Assembly: GCF_050574275.1 (NCBI RefSeq)
Contig: NZ_CP192260.1
Span: forward strand, 1,674,001-1,738,000
Direction of reading: 5' to 3'
Source of the DNA: Virgibacillus_F flavescens
Lineage (GTDB): Bacteria; Bacillota; Bacilli; Bacillales; Amphibacillaceae
DNA length: 64,000 bases
Under the pieces are notes generated by a model. That model did no database searches. It saw only the letters and a program-made list of their open reading frames with translations, and had not been told where the DNA came from. Within the stretch, counting starts at the first letter, position 1. Each line of letters begins with the position of its first letter. The position numbers and the translations under genes were made by a program. Shown here piece after piece: positions 1 through 8,577 of the stretch.

Positions 1-2
1 CA

Positions 3-1775
3 TTAAAAAATGAAGATGATTACACGTATGATGTGAAAACAAAGGGAGTTCAACTTACTGAAGAGGGTATTAACAAAGCTGAAAGTTATTTTGCTATCGA
101 CAATTTATTTGAATTGAATAATGTAGCTTTAACGCATCATATTAACCAGGCGTTAAAGGCAAGAGCTTCGATGCACCGTGATACAGATTACGTTATAGAA
201 GAAGGCGAAGTAGTAATCGTTGATCAATTTACAGGACGGTTAATGAAAGGTCGACGCTATAGTGATGGTTTGCATCAGGCAATTGAAGCAAAAGAAGGAT
301 TACAGATTCAAAATGAGAGTATGACATTAGCATCTATTACCTTCCAGAACTTCTTCAGAATGTACCAGAAATTATCAGGTATGACAGGTACAGCTAAAAC
401 GGAGGAAGAGGAATTCCGTAATATCTATGCAATGGACGTAATTGCAATACCAACTAATCAGCCAATCGTACGTGATGACAAAGCTGACATGGTATACAAG
501 TCAATGGAGGGCAAGTTCCGTGCGGTTGTCGAAAATATAAAAGAACGCTATGAAAATGGGCAACCTGTCTTAGTGGGTACCGTTGCTGTGGAAACTTCAG
601 AAGTTATTTCACAACTTTTAAAAAAGGCTGGAGTAAAACATAATGTACTAAATGCGAAAAATCATTACCGCGAGGCAGATATTATTGAAAACGCTGGTCA
701 GGCAGGATCTGTTACAATTGCTACGAATATGGCTGGACGTGGTACAGATATCAAGCTTGGTGATGGAGTGGTTGAACGCGGTGGATTAGCAGTAATAGGT
801 ACTGAACGTCATGAATCAAGACGAATTGATAATCAGTTACGTGGACGTGCAGGTCGTCAAGGTGATCCGGGTATGTCACAGTTCTTCCTTTCCATGGAAG
901 ATGAATTGATGCGTCGTTTCGGTTCTGATAACCTGCGTTCCATGATGGATCGCCTTGGAATGGATGACACGCAGCCAATTGAGAGTAAAATGGTTTCCAG
1001 AGCAGTAGAATCAGCTCAAAAACGAGTAGAAGGAAATAACTTTGATGCTCGTAAAACAGTGTTATCTTATGATGATGTTTTACGTCAACAGCGTGAAATT
1101 ATATACAAACAGCGGTTTGATGTAATTGACTCAGAAAACCTGCGTAACATTATTGAAGAAATGATCAAATCTACCGTTGAACGTATAGTAAAATCACACA
1201 TGTATGAAGACGCGGAAGATCAGGAGCTTTCTTCTATTATTGATTACGTTCATGGGAATTTATTAGAAAAAACGGAGATAGCTGTTTCTGACATTGATGG
1301 AAAAGATAATGACGAAATCGTTGATACTATTCTTGAAAAAGTAAAAGTAAAATACGATCAAAAAGAAGAAGAATTAACTTCAGAACAAATGAGAGAGTTT
1401 GAAAAAGTAATTCTGCTTCGTACTGTCGATTCCAAATGGATGAGTCATATTGATCAAATGGATCAGTTAAGACAAGGTATTCACTTACGTGCATACGGAC
1501 AAAATGATCCATTACAGGAATACCAGGCAGAAGGATTTGCGATGTTTGAACAAATGGTTATTACCATTGAAGAAGAAGTCGCTAAATATGTAATGAAAGC
1601 ACAGATTAGAGAAAACCTTCAGCGTCAGGAAGTTGCGAAGAATACACAAGCAGTTTCTGGTGATGAAAGTAAGAAAAAAGCAAAAAAACCATACGTTAGA
1701 AAAGAAAACATTGGCAGAAATGACCCGTGTCCTTGTGGCAGTGGTAAAAAATATAAAAATTGTCACGGTAAATAA
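3..1775 (+). CDS. secA: SecA preprotein translocase ATPase, 3' part
   Basis: SecA drives secretory proteins through SecYEG using ATP. The reading frame is open from the window edge, so the gene is cut by the boundary; about 590 codons remain of the usual ~840. Visible are the second nucleotide-binding domain with the MAGRGTDIKLG motif, the arginine-finger stretch RGRAGRQGDPG, the helical scaffold region, and the C-terminal zinc-binding tail NDPCPCGSGKKYKNCHG with its CxC...CH ligands that contacts SecB or ribosomes. prfB follows, as in B. subtilis. Identification is secure; only the N-terminal motor region is missing. Confidence 0.98.
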   Translation, partial: LKNEDDYTYDVKTKGVQLTEEGINKAESYFAIDNLFELNNVALTHHINQALKARASMHRDTDYVIEEGEVVIVDQFTGRLMKGRRYSDGLHQAIEAKEGLQIQNESMTLASITFQNFFRMYQKLSGMTGTAKTEEEEFRNIYAMDVIAIPTNQPIVRDDKADMVYKSMEGKFRAVVENIKERYENGQPVLVGTVAVETSEVISQLLKKAGVKHNVLNAKNHYREADIIENAGQAGSVTIATNMAGRGTDIKLGDGVVERGGLAVIGTERHESRRIDNQLRGRAGRQGDPGMSQFFLSMEDELMRRFGSDNLRSMMDRLGMDDTQPIESKMVSRAVESAQKRVEGNNFDARKTVLSYDDVLRQQREIIYKQRFDVIDSENLRNIIEEMIKSTVERIVKSHMYEDAEDQELSSIIDYVHGNLLEKTEIAVSDIDGKDNDEIVDTILEKVKVKYDQKEEELTSEQMREFEKVILLRTVDSKWMSHIDQMDQLRQGIHLRAYGQNDPLQEYQAEGFAMFEQMVITIEEEVAKYVMKAQIRENLQRQEVAKNTQAVSGDESKKKAKKPYVRKENIGRNDPCPCGSGKKYKNCHGK

Positions 1776-1778
1776 ACG

Positions 1779-1810
1779 AAAACACTCCCATAACTTGGGA
1801 GTGTTTTCCT
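1779..1810 (+). terminator. Rho-independent terminator of secA
   Basis: A 12-bp perfect stem (1779-1790 with 1796-1807) with a 5-nt loop; the stem ends in a T run. It starts four bases after the secA stop codon. Confidence 0.85.
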
Positions 1811-1812
1811 AA

Positions 1813-1849
1813 AGGGACAGAGGGACAAAAGAACCGTCCCTCTGTCCCT
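1813..1849. repeat. REP-like palindrome of the GGGAC...GTCCC type
   Basis: Two 14-base arms (1813-1826 and 1836-1849) are perfect inverted complements around a 9-base loop containing AGAACC. A degenerate copy with the same AGAACCGTCC core in the opposite orientation lies at 48219-48246. Palindromes of this kind are scattered in many Bacillaceae genomes. Here it separates the secA terminator from prfB. Confidence 0.75.
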
Positions 1850-1875
1850 CAAAAAATAAAGTTGAGGTGGATATT

Positions 1876-2980
1876 TTGGAACTAGCTGAAATAAGAAATG
1901 AATTAGATAAAATGAATACCCGAATTGAAGACTTTAGGGGGTCTCTTTGACTTAGATGCTAAAAAGACCCGAATTGCTCAATTAGAAAATGATATGACTG
2001 AAAGTGATTTTTGGGATGATCCACAGGCAGCACAAAAAGTGATTAATGAAACAAATGGGATCAAAGAATACGTTACTAGCTTTGAAGCTATAGAAGAACG
2101 TTGGGGAAATCTGGAGGTTAGTTATGAGCTGGTAAAAGAAGAACAGGATAAGGAACTGTTTCAGGATCTGGAAACAGAGCTTATATCCTTACGAAAAGAG
2201 ATAAATCGTTTCGAACTTCAGATGCTTTTAAGTGAACCATATGATGCAAACAACGCTTTACTCGAACTTCACCCAGGTGCAGGTGGAACAGAATCTCAGG
2301 ATTGGGCAAGTATGCTGTTGCGTATGTACCAACGCTGGGCAGAATCTAAAAACTTTAAAGTGGAAACGCTGGATTATTTACCTGGTGATGAAGCGGGAGT
2401 TAAAAGTGTTACTTTAAATATTATAGGTCACAATGCTTACGGGTATTTAAAAGCAGAAAAAGGGGTACATCGACTTGTACGAATTTCTCCATTTGATTCT
2501 TCTGGCCGCCGACATACGTCGTTTGCTTCTTGTGATGTCATGCCTGAATTTGACGATGATGTAGAAATTGATATTAAAACAGAGGATATAAAAGTTGATA
2601 CGTACCGGGCAAGCGGAGCTGGCGGTCAGCACGTCAATACAACGGACTCAGCAATTCGAATAACACATGTACCGACTAATGTTATTGTTACCTGTCAATC
2701 TGAACGATCGCAAATTAAAAATCGCGCTACTGCGATGAAGATGCTTAAATCAAAACTTTACCAATTAGAGCTTGAAAAACAACAACAAGAACTCGATGAG
2801 ATTCGAGGAGAACAAAAAGAAATTGGCTGGGGAAGCCAAATTCGGTCCTATGTTTTTCATCCTTATTCAATGGTGAAGGATCACCGTACTAGTTTAGACG
2901 TAGGTAATGTCCAGGGTGTGATGGATGGAGATATAAATCCATTTATTGACGCATATCTCCGCTCTCAAATGAACAATTAA
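1876..2980 (+). CDS. prfB: Peptide chain release factor 2 (programmed +1 frameshift)
   Basis: RF2 releases peptides at UGA and UAA stops. Translation starts at TTG 1876 behind GAGGTGG. The first 24 codons are in one frame and meet an in-frame TGA at 1948-1950; the rest (1949-2980) is in the +1 frame. The slip site reads AGGGGGTCTCTTTGAC at 1936-1951: an internal Shine-Dalgarno-like AGGGGG, the CTT slip codon, TGA and C, the classic RF2 autoregulatory frameshift. The joined protein is 367 residues, the family length. It carries the SPF stop-codon recognition tripeptide (RISPFDSSG) and the catalytic GGQ (SGAGGQHVN). This is not a pseudogene: low RF2 favours the frameshift. Confidence 0.97.
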
Positions 2981-3006
2981 TTTATATCGGATGAGGAGTT
3001 TCATAC

Positions 3007-3369
3007 ATGAATAAGTGGTTAGGGATTGTATTATTGATTACTGGCGTTTTGCTTGGAGCTTGCAGCAGCGATGAAAACTCAAGTAATAATCAGGAAACTG
3101 ATAATAAAGAAGAAGTAAACGATGAAGCAGCGAAAAGCGAAACGACTAACGCCAGCGAAGCTGAAAAGGTATTCCAAAATAATTGTGCGTATTGTCATGG
3201 TTCGGATTTATCTGGTGGCGCTGGCCCGGATTTAACGAAAGTTGGATCGAGATATACGAAAGAAGAGATAGCGGAAATTATAAAAAATGGAAAAAAAGCA
3301 ATGCCAGAAGATCTGGTTAAAGGAAAGAATGTAGAACTACTAGCTTCCTGGCTAGCACAGAAAAAATAA
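3007..3369 (+). CDS. cccB: Cytochrome c-551, membrane-anchored lipoprotein
   Basis: A small c-type cytochrome carrying electrons on the outer face of the membrane. The 120-residue protein has a lipoprotein signal peptide (lipobox LLGAC, Cys19), a low-complexity Asn/Glu linker and a class I cytochrome c domain. Heme attachment is C60-A-Y-C63-H64 and the likely axial Met is Met99 (KAMPEDL). It directly follows prfB with a good ribosome site (GATGAGGAG), the same place as cccB in B. subtilis. Short paralogues such as CccA exist, but the lipobox and synteny favour CccB. Confidence 0.92.
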   Translation: MNKWLGIVLLITGVLLGACSSDENSSNNQETDNKEEVNDEAAKSETTNASEAEKVFQNNCAYCHGSDLSGGAGPDLTKVGSRYTKEEIAEIIKNGKKAMPEDLVKGKNVELLASWLAQKK

Positions 3370-3405
3370 GGACGGAACACTTCGTCAGATTGAATTTTTG
3401 CAAAA

Positions 3406-3435
3406 TTGACATGAAATAGTGAATGCTGATAATAT
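3406..3435 (+). promoter_or_regulatory. Sigma-A promoter of the asparagine synthetase gene
   Basis: Consensus -35 TTGACA at 3406-3411 and -10 TAATAT at 3430-3435 (spacer 18), about 100 bases before the ATG at 3537. Confidence 0.6.
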
Positions 3436-3536
3436 TAGTTGATACTCATATTTATTTACTCTATTGAACTATGAAAATAGAAAAGAATATGGGTTTCATA
3501 ACTGCTTGCAGTTAATAACTTTTGAGGTGAATAAAA

Positions 3537-5441
3537 ATGTGTGGAATTGTAGGATTTGCAGGAACTAAATTTGAAATAGATAAAACCAAAACCATTCACG
3601 ATATGATGGATACGATTGTGCATCGTGGTCCTGACAGTGAAGGTGTACATATAGATGATGATGTTACACTTGGCTTTAAGCGACTTAAGATAATTGATCT
3701 GTCAGAGGACGGCAGTCAGCCGATGTATAATGAAAATGGAAGCATTGTTCTTATTTTTAATGGCGAAATATATAACTATTTAGATTTAATGGAAGACTTG
3801 ATTGAAAAAGGTCATATTTTTAACAGCAGAACAGACAGTGAAGTAATTATTCACGGCTATGAAGAGTATGGACTGGATATTTTGCAGAAGGTCAGAGGAA
3901 TGTTCGCATTCTCAATCTGGGATAAAAATGAGGATGTCATGTTTATTGCACGTGATTTTTTTGGAATTAAGCCTTTGTACTATACACAAAACACGGAAGA
4001 TCAGTCATTAATTTTTGGATCCGAGATAAAATCATTCTTGAAAAACCCTTTGTTTAAAAAGGAATTTAATAATGAAGCATTAAAGCCGTATCTTACTTTT
4101 CAGTATCCCGTTTTGGATGAAACCTTTTTTAAAGGTGTTTTCAAACTTAAGGCCGGTCACTATATGCTTTATAAAAATGGTGAGATGGAAATTAAACCTT
4201 ACTGGGATCCTGAATTTGAAGCAGAAGAGAACAACTTAGAGCATTATGTGGAAGAGATTAAGAAGACAATGCAGGAATCAGTTGCATACCATAAAATCAG
4301 TGATGTTAAGGTTGGTTCCTTTTTATCAGGAGGAGTAGACTCTAGTTACATTACGGCTTTGCTTCAGCCTAACAAAACATTCTCTGTTGGGTTCAAGGAT
4401 CATGAGGGAATCTTTAATGAGACAAATTTAGCAGAAGGTTTATCTGATATTCTTGATATTGAGAATCATAAAAAGATGGTTACAGGTGACGAGTTCTTTA
4501 ATGCTATTCCAACAATCCAGCAGCATATGGATGAACCGCATTCAAATCTTTCTTCAATTCCATTGTATTTTCTTGCAGAACTGGCAAGTAAGCACGTTAC
4601 CGTAGTTTTATCAGGCGAAGGCGCTGATGAATTGTTTGGAGGTTACGCGTGGTATGACAAAACCGCGTCCATGCAAAAGTATGAAAAAATACCATTTTCA
4701 ATTCGCAGGATACTTTCAAATTCAAGTAAAGCGTTGCCTCAAAACAGAATTACCAACTTTTTACGAAAAGGCGGCCAGAGAGTCGAAGAAAAGTTTATCG
4801 GCCAAGCGAAAGTTTTTGAGGAAGATGATGCAAAAAACATACTTCAGGACGCTTACAAAAATGCACCTTCAGCACAACAGATTACAGAGGATACGTATAG
4901 GAATGTAAAAGGAAAAGACGATGTTACGAAGATGCAGTACTTAGATATCAAGCATTGGCTGCCAGGCGACATTTTATTAAAAGCTGACAAAATGAGTTCT
5001 GCTCATTCAATCGAACTTCGAGTACCGTTCTTAGATAAAGAAGTTATGAAAACTGCAGGAAAAATTCCGACTAATCTTAGAGTGAATCCAGTAGATACGA
5101 AATATGCATTACGTGAAGCGGCAAAAGAAGTGCTGCCAGAAGAATGGGCGAATCGTCCAAAAGTTGGGTTCCCGGTACCAATTCGTCACTGGTTACGTGA
5201 GGAAAAATACTATAATCTGGTGAAAGAGGTCTTTGAATCGGATATAGCTGGTCAATTTTTTCATCAGAAAGAAATCCTTCAGTACCTCGACGAGCACTAT
5301 ACAAAGAAGGCAAATCGCCAACGGTATATTTGGACGATTTATGTCTTTCTAGTCTGGTATCAAAAGTATTTTGTTGAAACAGAAATGGATTTGGATTTAA
5401 TTAAAAATGAAAATGATGTAAAAGAAAAAGTGATGGTCTGA
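3537..5441 (+). CDS. asnB: Asparagine synthetase, glutamine-hydrolysing
   Basis: Makes asparagine (or amidates another carboxylate) from aspartate, glutamine and ATP. The 634-residue protein starts MCGIVGFAG, so the catalytic Cys is exposed after Met removal. The N-terminal class II glutaminase domain shows HRGPDSEG and FNGEIYN; the synthetase domain carries the PP-loop SFLSGGVDSS near residue 265 and SGEGADELFGGY. ATG 3537 has the site TTTTGAGGTG upstream. B. subtilis has three paralogues (AsnB, AsnH, AsnO) and I cannot separate them by eye, so the symbol is generic. The gene interrupts the usual cccB-ftsE synteny, which suggests acquisition or rearrangement. Confidence 0.9.
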   Translation: MCGIVGFAGTKFEIDKTKTIHDMMDTIVHRGPDSEGVHIDDDVTLGFKRLKIIDLSEDGSQPMYNENGSIVLIFNGEIYNYLDLMEDLIEKGHIFNSRTDSEVIIHGYEEYGLDILQKVRGMFAFSIWDKNEDVMFIARDFFGIKPLYYTQNTEDQSLIFGSEIKSFLKNPLFKKEFNNEALKPYLTFQYPVLDETFFKGVFKLKAGHYMLYKNGEMEIKPYWDPEFEAEENNLEHYVEEIKKTMQESVAYHKISDVKVGSFLSGGVDSSYITALLQPNKTFSVGFKDHEGIFNETNLAEGLSDILDIENHKKMVTGDEFFNAIPTIQQHMDEPHSNLSSIPLYFLAELASKHVTVVLSGEGADELFGGYAWYDKTASMQKYEKIPFSIRRILSNSSKALPQNRITNFLRKGGQRVEEKFIGQAKVFEEDDAKNILQDAYKNAPSAQQITEDTYRNVKGKDDVTKMQYLDIKHWLPGDILLKADKMSSAHSIELRVPFLDKEVMKTAGKIPTNLRVNPVDTKYALREAAKEVLPEEWANRPKVGFPVPIRHWLREEKYYNLVKEVFESDIAGQFFHQKEILQYLDEHYTKKANRQRYIWTIYVFLVWYQKYFVETEMDLDLIKNENDVKEKVMV

Positions 5442-5520
5442 CAATAAAGTCCAGCTGCGGAAATGCAATACAGATAATAGATAGATTTTCTGTTTTCCTT
5501 TAATATGACCATTCTTAAAA

Positions 5521-5570
5521 TAAGGTTTTCGTCATAAAGGCTTGGCGATAAACCAAGTTTCTCTAATAGG
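5521..5570 (+). repeat. Four-hairpin dispersed element, partial copy
   Basis: Contains the 3' half of a repeat found more fully at 10077-10166 and 60784-60872: AAGG-TTTTCG-TCATAAAGGCTTGGCG, then ATAAACCAAG. The CTTGG/CCAAG hairpin is retained. It lies just before the ribosome site of the C39-like gene. Confidence 0.65.
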
Positions 5571-5581
5571 GGACTATACAA

Positions 5582-6637
5582 ATGAGGATAATAATTAGGA
5601 ATTCTATATTATTTTTTTTAGTGTTTATGTTAGTAATTTTGGCGAGTACGGAAATCATTCAAAAAGGTGATGTGTATGAAGCCGTAACAAAAACGTTTAA
5701 AAAAAACAAACAAGGAAGAATTAAAATTAGTACCGCAGATGGGATTTCTGATATCCCAATGGAAGACAATAAGTTCAACGTTATTAATAAAAGTACAGGT
5801 GATGTAGTAGATACAATAGTCACAAACGTAAATGGCAATGGCATTACCGAACTGCTGGATTATAATACAATTTATATTTTAAGACAGACGAAAGTCGAAG
5901 AACCTTATTTAACCACTGCTTCAACAATAGAAGTGGAAATCAATCAAAAAATTGAAAAGGTGAGAGTAGACATTAAAATGCCCAATTATATTAAAGAATA
6001 TCATCGTGACAAAGATAACAATATCGTAATAACAGATGTCAGAATGGATGTAGGTGTGTTAATGCAGGAACCCGAGCTACCCAATGGCTGTGAAATTACT
6101 GCATTAACATGTACGCTAAATTATTATGGATATGATGCAACAAAAACGAACTTATCAGATCGTTTTTTACCAAAGAAGCCGTTTGAAAACAGAAATGGAA
6201 AGTTGTATGGCGCAGATCCGCATAAACTTTATGGTGGAGATCCCAGAAGCCGTGATCAAGGGTTTTATTCTTATCCTTCTCCAGTTGCAGAAGCAGCAGA
6301 TCAGTATTTAATTTCTATGGGTAAAGAAACAAAAGCTGAAATAATTAACGGAAGCAGTAAAGAGGAAATAAAAGGCTATCTCAATAGAGGTATTCCAATA
6401 ATTATGTGGATTACAGTTGATTTGGAGAAACCAAAGTTAGGAAAATCCTGGTACCTGTACGAAACAAATGAAAAATTTGATTCAATACGCAATTCACATA
6501 CCGTTGTAGTTAGAGGATATAATGAAAATACTTTTTATATAATGGATCCATTAAAAGGCTATGTTTCTTACGACATTGAAAAACTCTGGGCCAGTTATGA
6601 AGCTGCGGGGAAATATGCAATGATTATATTAAAATAA
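5582..6637 (+). CDS. Membrane-anchored C39-like cysteine peptidase family protein
   Basis: The 351-residue protein has one N-terminal membrane segment or uncleaved signal (residues 5-24). A ~130-residue region without a recognised domain follows, then a papain-like C39_2-type domain. The expected catalytic residues are visible: Cys in LPNGCEITAL, His in NSHTVVVRGY and Asp in IMDPLKGY. Related secreted C39-like proteins in Firmicutes act on peptides or the cell wall, but the substrate here is unknown. AGGGGA lies 9 bases before ATG 5582. The gene shares the non-syntenic insert with asnB. Family call is likely; activity is inferred. Confidence 0.75.
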   Translation: MRIIIRNSILFFLVFMLVILASTEIIQKGDVYEAVTKTFKKNKQGRIKISTADGISDIPMEDNKFNVINKSTGDVVDTIVTNVNGNGITELLDYNTIYILRQTKVEEPYLTTASTIEVEINQKIEKVRVDIKMPNYIKEYHRDKDNNIVITDVRMDVGVLMQEPELPNGCEITALTCTLNYYGYDATKTNLSDRFLPKKPFENRNGKLYGADPHKLYGGDPRSRDQGFYSYPSPVAEAADQYLISMGKETKAEIINGSSKEEIKGYLNRGIPIIMWITVDLEKPKLGKSWYLYETNEKFDSIRNSHTVVVRGYNENTFYIMDPLKGYVSYDIEKLWASYEAAGKYAMIILK

Positions 6638-6642
6638 TAATG

Positions 6643-6677
6643 CTCCTAATTGTTAAAAGTAGTTTGACAATTAGGAG
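6643..6677 (+). terminator. Terminator-like hairpin after the C39-like gene
   Basis: An 11-bp perfect stem (6643-6653 with 6667-6677) and 13-nt loop, followed by an AT-rich rather than pure-T tail. It begins 5 bases after the stop. Confidence 0.6.
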
Positions 6678-6688
6678 TATTTAATTTG

Positions 6689-6698
6689 GTGATATAAT
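6689..6698 (+). promoter_or_regulatory. Possible extended -10 promoter before ftsE
   Basis: TGATATAAT (TGN plus TATAAT at 6693-6698) without a good -35 at the right distance. The leader to ftsE would be about 260 bases. The rest of the 6699-6964 gap is AT-rich and I see no RNA motif in it. Confidence 0.4.
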
Positions 6699-6964
6699 CA
6701 GTTAGCAAGGTAAAGGTCTGTTTGCATGGTACTGAAGAACGCTATTTTTACAAAAAGTTACAAAAATGAAAGGGATTTGCTATATTTGAAACATAAATGT
6801 AATATAAAATCCGACAAATTTTTTGCCGAAAGATGTTATACTATAAAAGAATTACTCAAAATAGATAGTAATAGAGAACAAATAAGGGTGCTGTTGTAAG
6901 AAAGTAATAGTTTATTAGATTTCAGCTGCCTTAACTATAATTAAAACTAAAAGGTGATCCTTAA

Positions 6965-7651
6965 ATGATTAAAATGAAAGATATATATAAAACATATGGC
7001 AATGGAGTTACTGCTCTAAATGGGTTAAATATTAGTATTGAACAAGGTGAATTTGTTTATATTGTTGGTCCAAGTGGAGCTGGTAAATCGACTTTTGTTA
7101 AATTAATGTACCGTGAAGTTAAGCCAACTTCAGGTTCTATTTTTATAAATGACGTAGATATGAGCACAATTAAAGAAAAAAAAGTTCCATATTTGCGAAG
7201 AAACATTGGAGTCATTTTCCAGGATTTCAAATTACTTTCAAAACTATCAGTTTATGAGAATATTGCTTATGCTTTAGAAGTGATTGAGGAATCTCCGCGT
7301 AATATTAAAAAGAGAGTTATGGAAGTACTGGATCTTGTTGGTTTAAAGAACAAAGCACGGTTTTTACCGGACGAACTATCAGGTGGGGAACAGCAGCGTG
7401 TTTCTATCGCACGTGCTATTGTGAATCACCCGAAAATTGTAATTGCTGATGAACCGACCGGTAACTTAGACCCTGACACTTCTTGGGGAATTATGCGGGT
7501 TTTTGAAGAAATCAATGCTAGAGGGACTACGATAATTATGGCTACACATAGCAAAGAAATAGTAAACACGATTAAAAAACGAGTAATTGCTGTTGAAGAC
7601 GGTCTTATTGTTCGTGATGAACATAGAGGTGATTACGGTTATGAAATTTAG
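6965..7651 (+). CDS. ftsE: Cell division ATP-binding protein FtsE
   Basis: ATPase half of the FtsEX ABC-type complex, which transmits ATP-driven changes across the membrane to a peptidoglycan hydrolase. The 228-residue protein shows Walker A GPSGAGKST (residues 35-43), the Q-loop, signature LSGGEQQR and Walker B IVIADEPTGNLD. It overlaps the start of ftsX by 11 bases, so the two are translationally coupled. The short length and overlap with ftsX separate it from LolD/MacB-type ATPases. Confidence 0.97.
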   Translation: MIKMKDIYKTYGNGVTALNGLNISIEQGEFVYIVGPSGAGKSTFVKLMYREVKPTSGSIFINDVDMSTIKEKKVPYLRRNIGVIFQDFKLLSKLSVYENIAYALEVIEESPRNIKKRVMEVLDLVGLKNKARFLPDELSGGEQQRVSIARAIVNHPKIVIADEPTGNLDPDTSWGIMRVFEEINARGTTIIMATHSKEIVNTIKKRVIAVEDGLIVRDEHRGDYGYEI

Positions 7652-8534
7652 GACTTCGAAACGTCATCTTCGTGAAGGTATAAAAAATATCTTTAGAAAT
7701 GGCTGGATGACAGTAGCTTCAGTTGGAGCAGTGACGACAACATTGATTTTGGTAGGTGCTTTTCTAGCATTAGTATTTAATCTAAATCAAATGGCAACCG
7801 AAATAGAAGATGACGTTGAAATAAACGTTTTAATAGATTTAACCGCCGATGAAAACAAAATTAATGAGCTGGGTGAAAAGATTAAAGCAATTAACGGTGT
7901 GGAGAGCGCGCAGTTTTCATCCAAAGATGAGCAGTTGGATAAGCTCATTGAAAGTATGGGAGAAGGAGGACAAACCTGGCAGCTTTTTGAACAGGACAAT
8001 CCGCTTAACCATGTATATGTTGTAAAGGCAGAAAATCCATCGAATACGAGTGATATTGCAGCAAAAGTAAAAAAGTTTAATGCAGTCCAAGAAGTTAACT
8101 TTGGAAAAGATGTTGTACAGAAGCTTTTCGAATTTAATAAGTATGCACGTACTATTGGTTTGTTTCTAATAGCTGGACTAGTGTTTACTGCTATATTCCT
8201 CATTTCAAACACGATTAAACTTACAATTATGGCTCGAAGCAAAGAAATTGGAATTATGAAGCTTGTAGGAGCTACAAATGGTTTTATCAGATGGCCGTTT
8301 TTTATTGAAGGAATGCTTTTAGGTATTCTGGGCTCACTTATTCCAATAGGAGTAATAATTGGTGGATATTATTATCTTGATACTTATGTAAGTGGAAGAA
8401 TAAGCTTTGACTTTGTGCAGATATTACCGTTCAATCCATTTGCATGGAAGCTTTCACTTATTATTTTAGCAACCGGTGCACTTATCGGTATTTGGGGAAG
8501 CGTCATGAGCGTGCGTAAATTCCTGAAAGTGTAG
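7641..8534 (+). CDS. ftsX: Cell division permease FtsX
   Basis: Membrane partner of FtsE. Start ATG 7641 (behind AGAGGTGAT) gives 297 residues, the family length; an upstream in-frame start would add 18 residues over ftsE and lacks a site. There are four membrane segments: one near residues 25-47, then an extracellular domain of about 120 residues, then three toward the C terminus. The extracellular loop normally contacts the hydrolase. The next gene encodes an M23 enzyme with a coiled coil, the likely partner. Confidence 0.97.
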   Translation: MKFRTSKRHLREGIKNIFRNGWMTVASVGAVTTTLILVGAFLALVFNLNQMATEIEDDVEINVLIDLTADENKINELGEKIKAINGVESAQFSSKDEQLDKLIESMGEGGQTWQLFEQDNPLNHVYVVKAENPSNTSDIAAKVKKFNAVQEVNFGKDVVQKLFEFNKYARTIGLFLIAGLVFTAIFLISNTIKLTIMARSKEIGIMKLVGATNGFIRWPFFIEGMLLGILGSLIPIGVIIGGYYYLDTYVSGRISFDFVQILPFNPFAWKLSLIILATGALIGIWGSVMSVRKFLKV

Positions 8535-8577
8535 CTTAAACAGTAAATTTAATTTGAAAAAGGGGACTGAATACTTG

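Noticed and set aside
1876..1950. prfB as a broken gene because of the in-frame TGA
   Set aside because: The stop is the programmed RF2 frameshift with all required signals.
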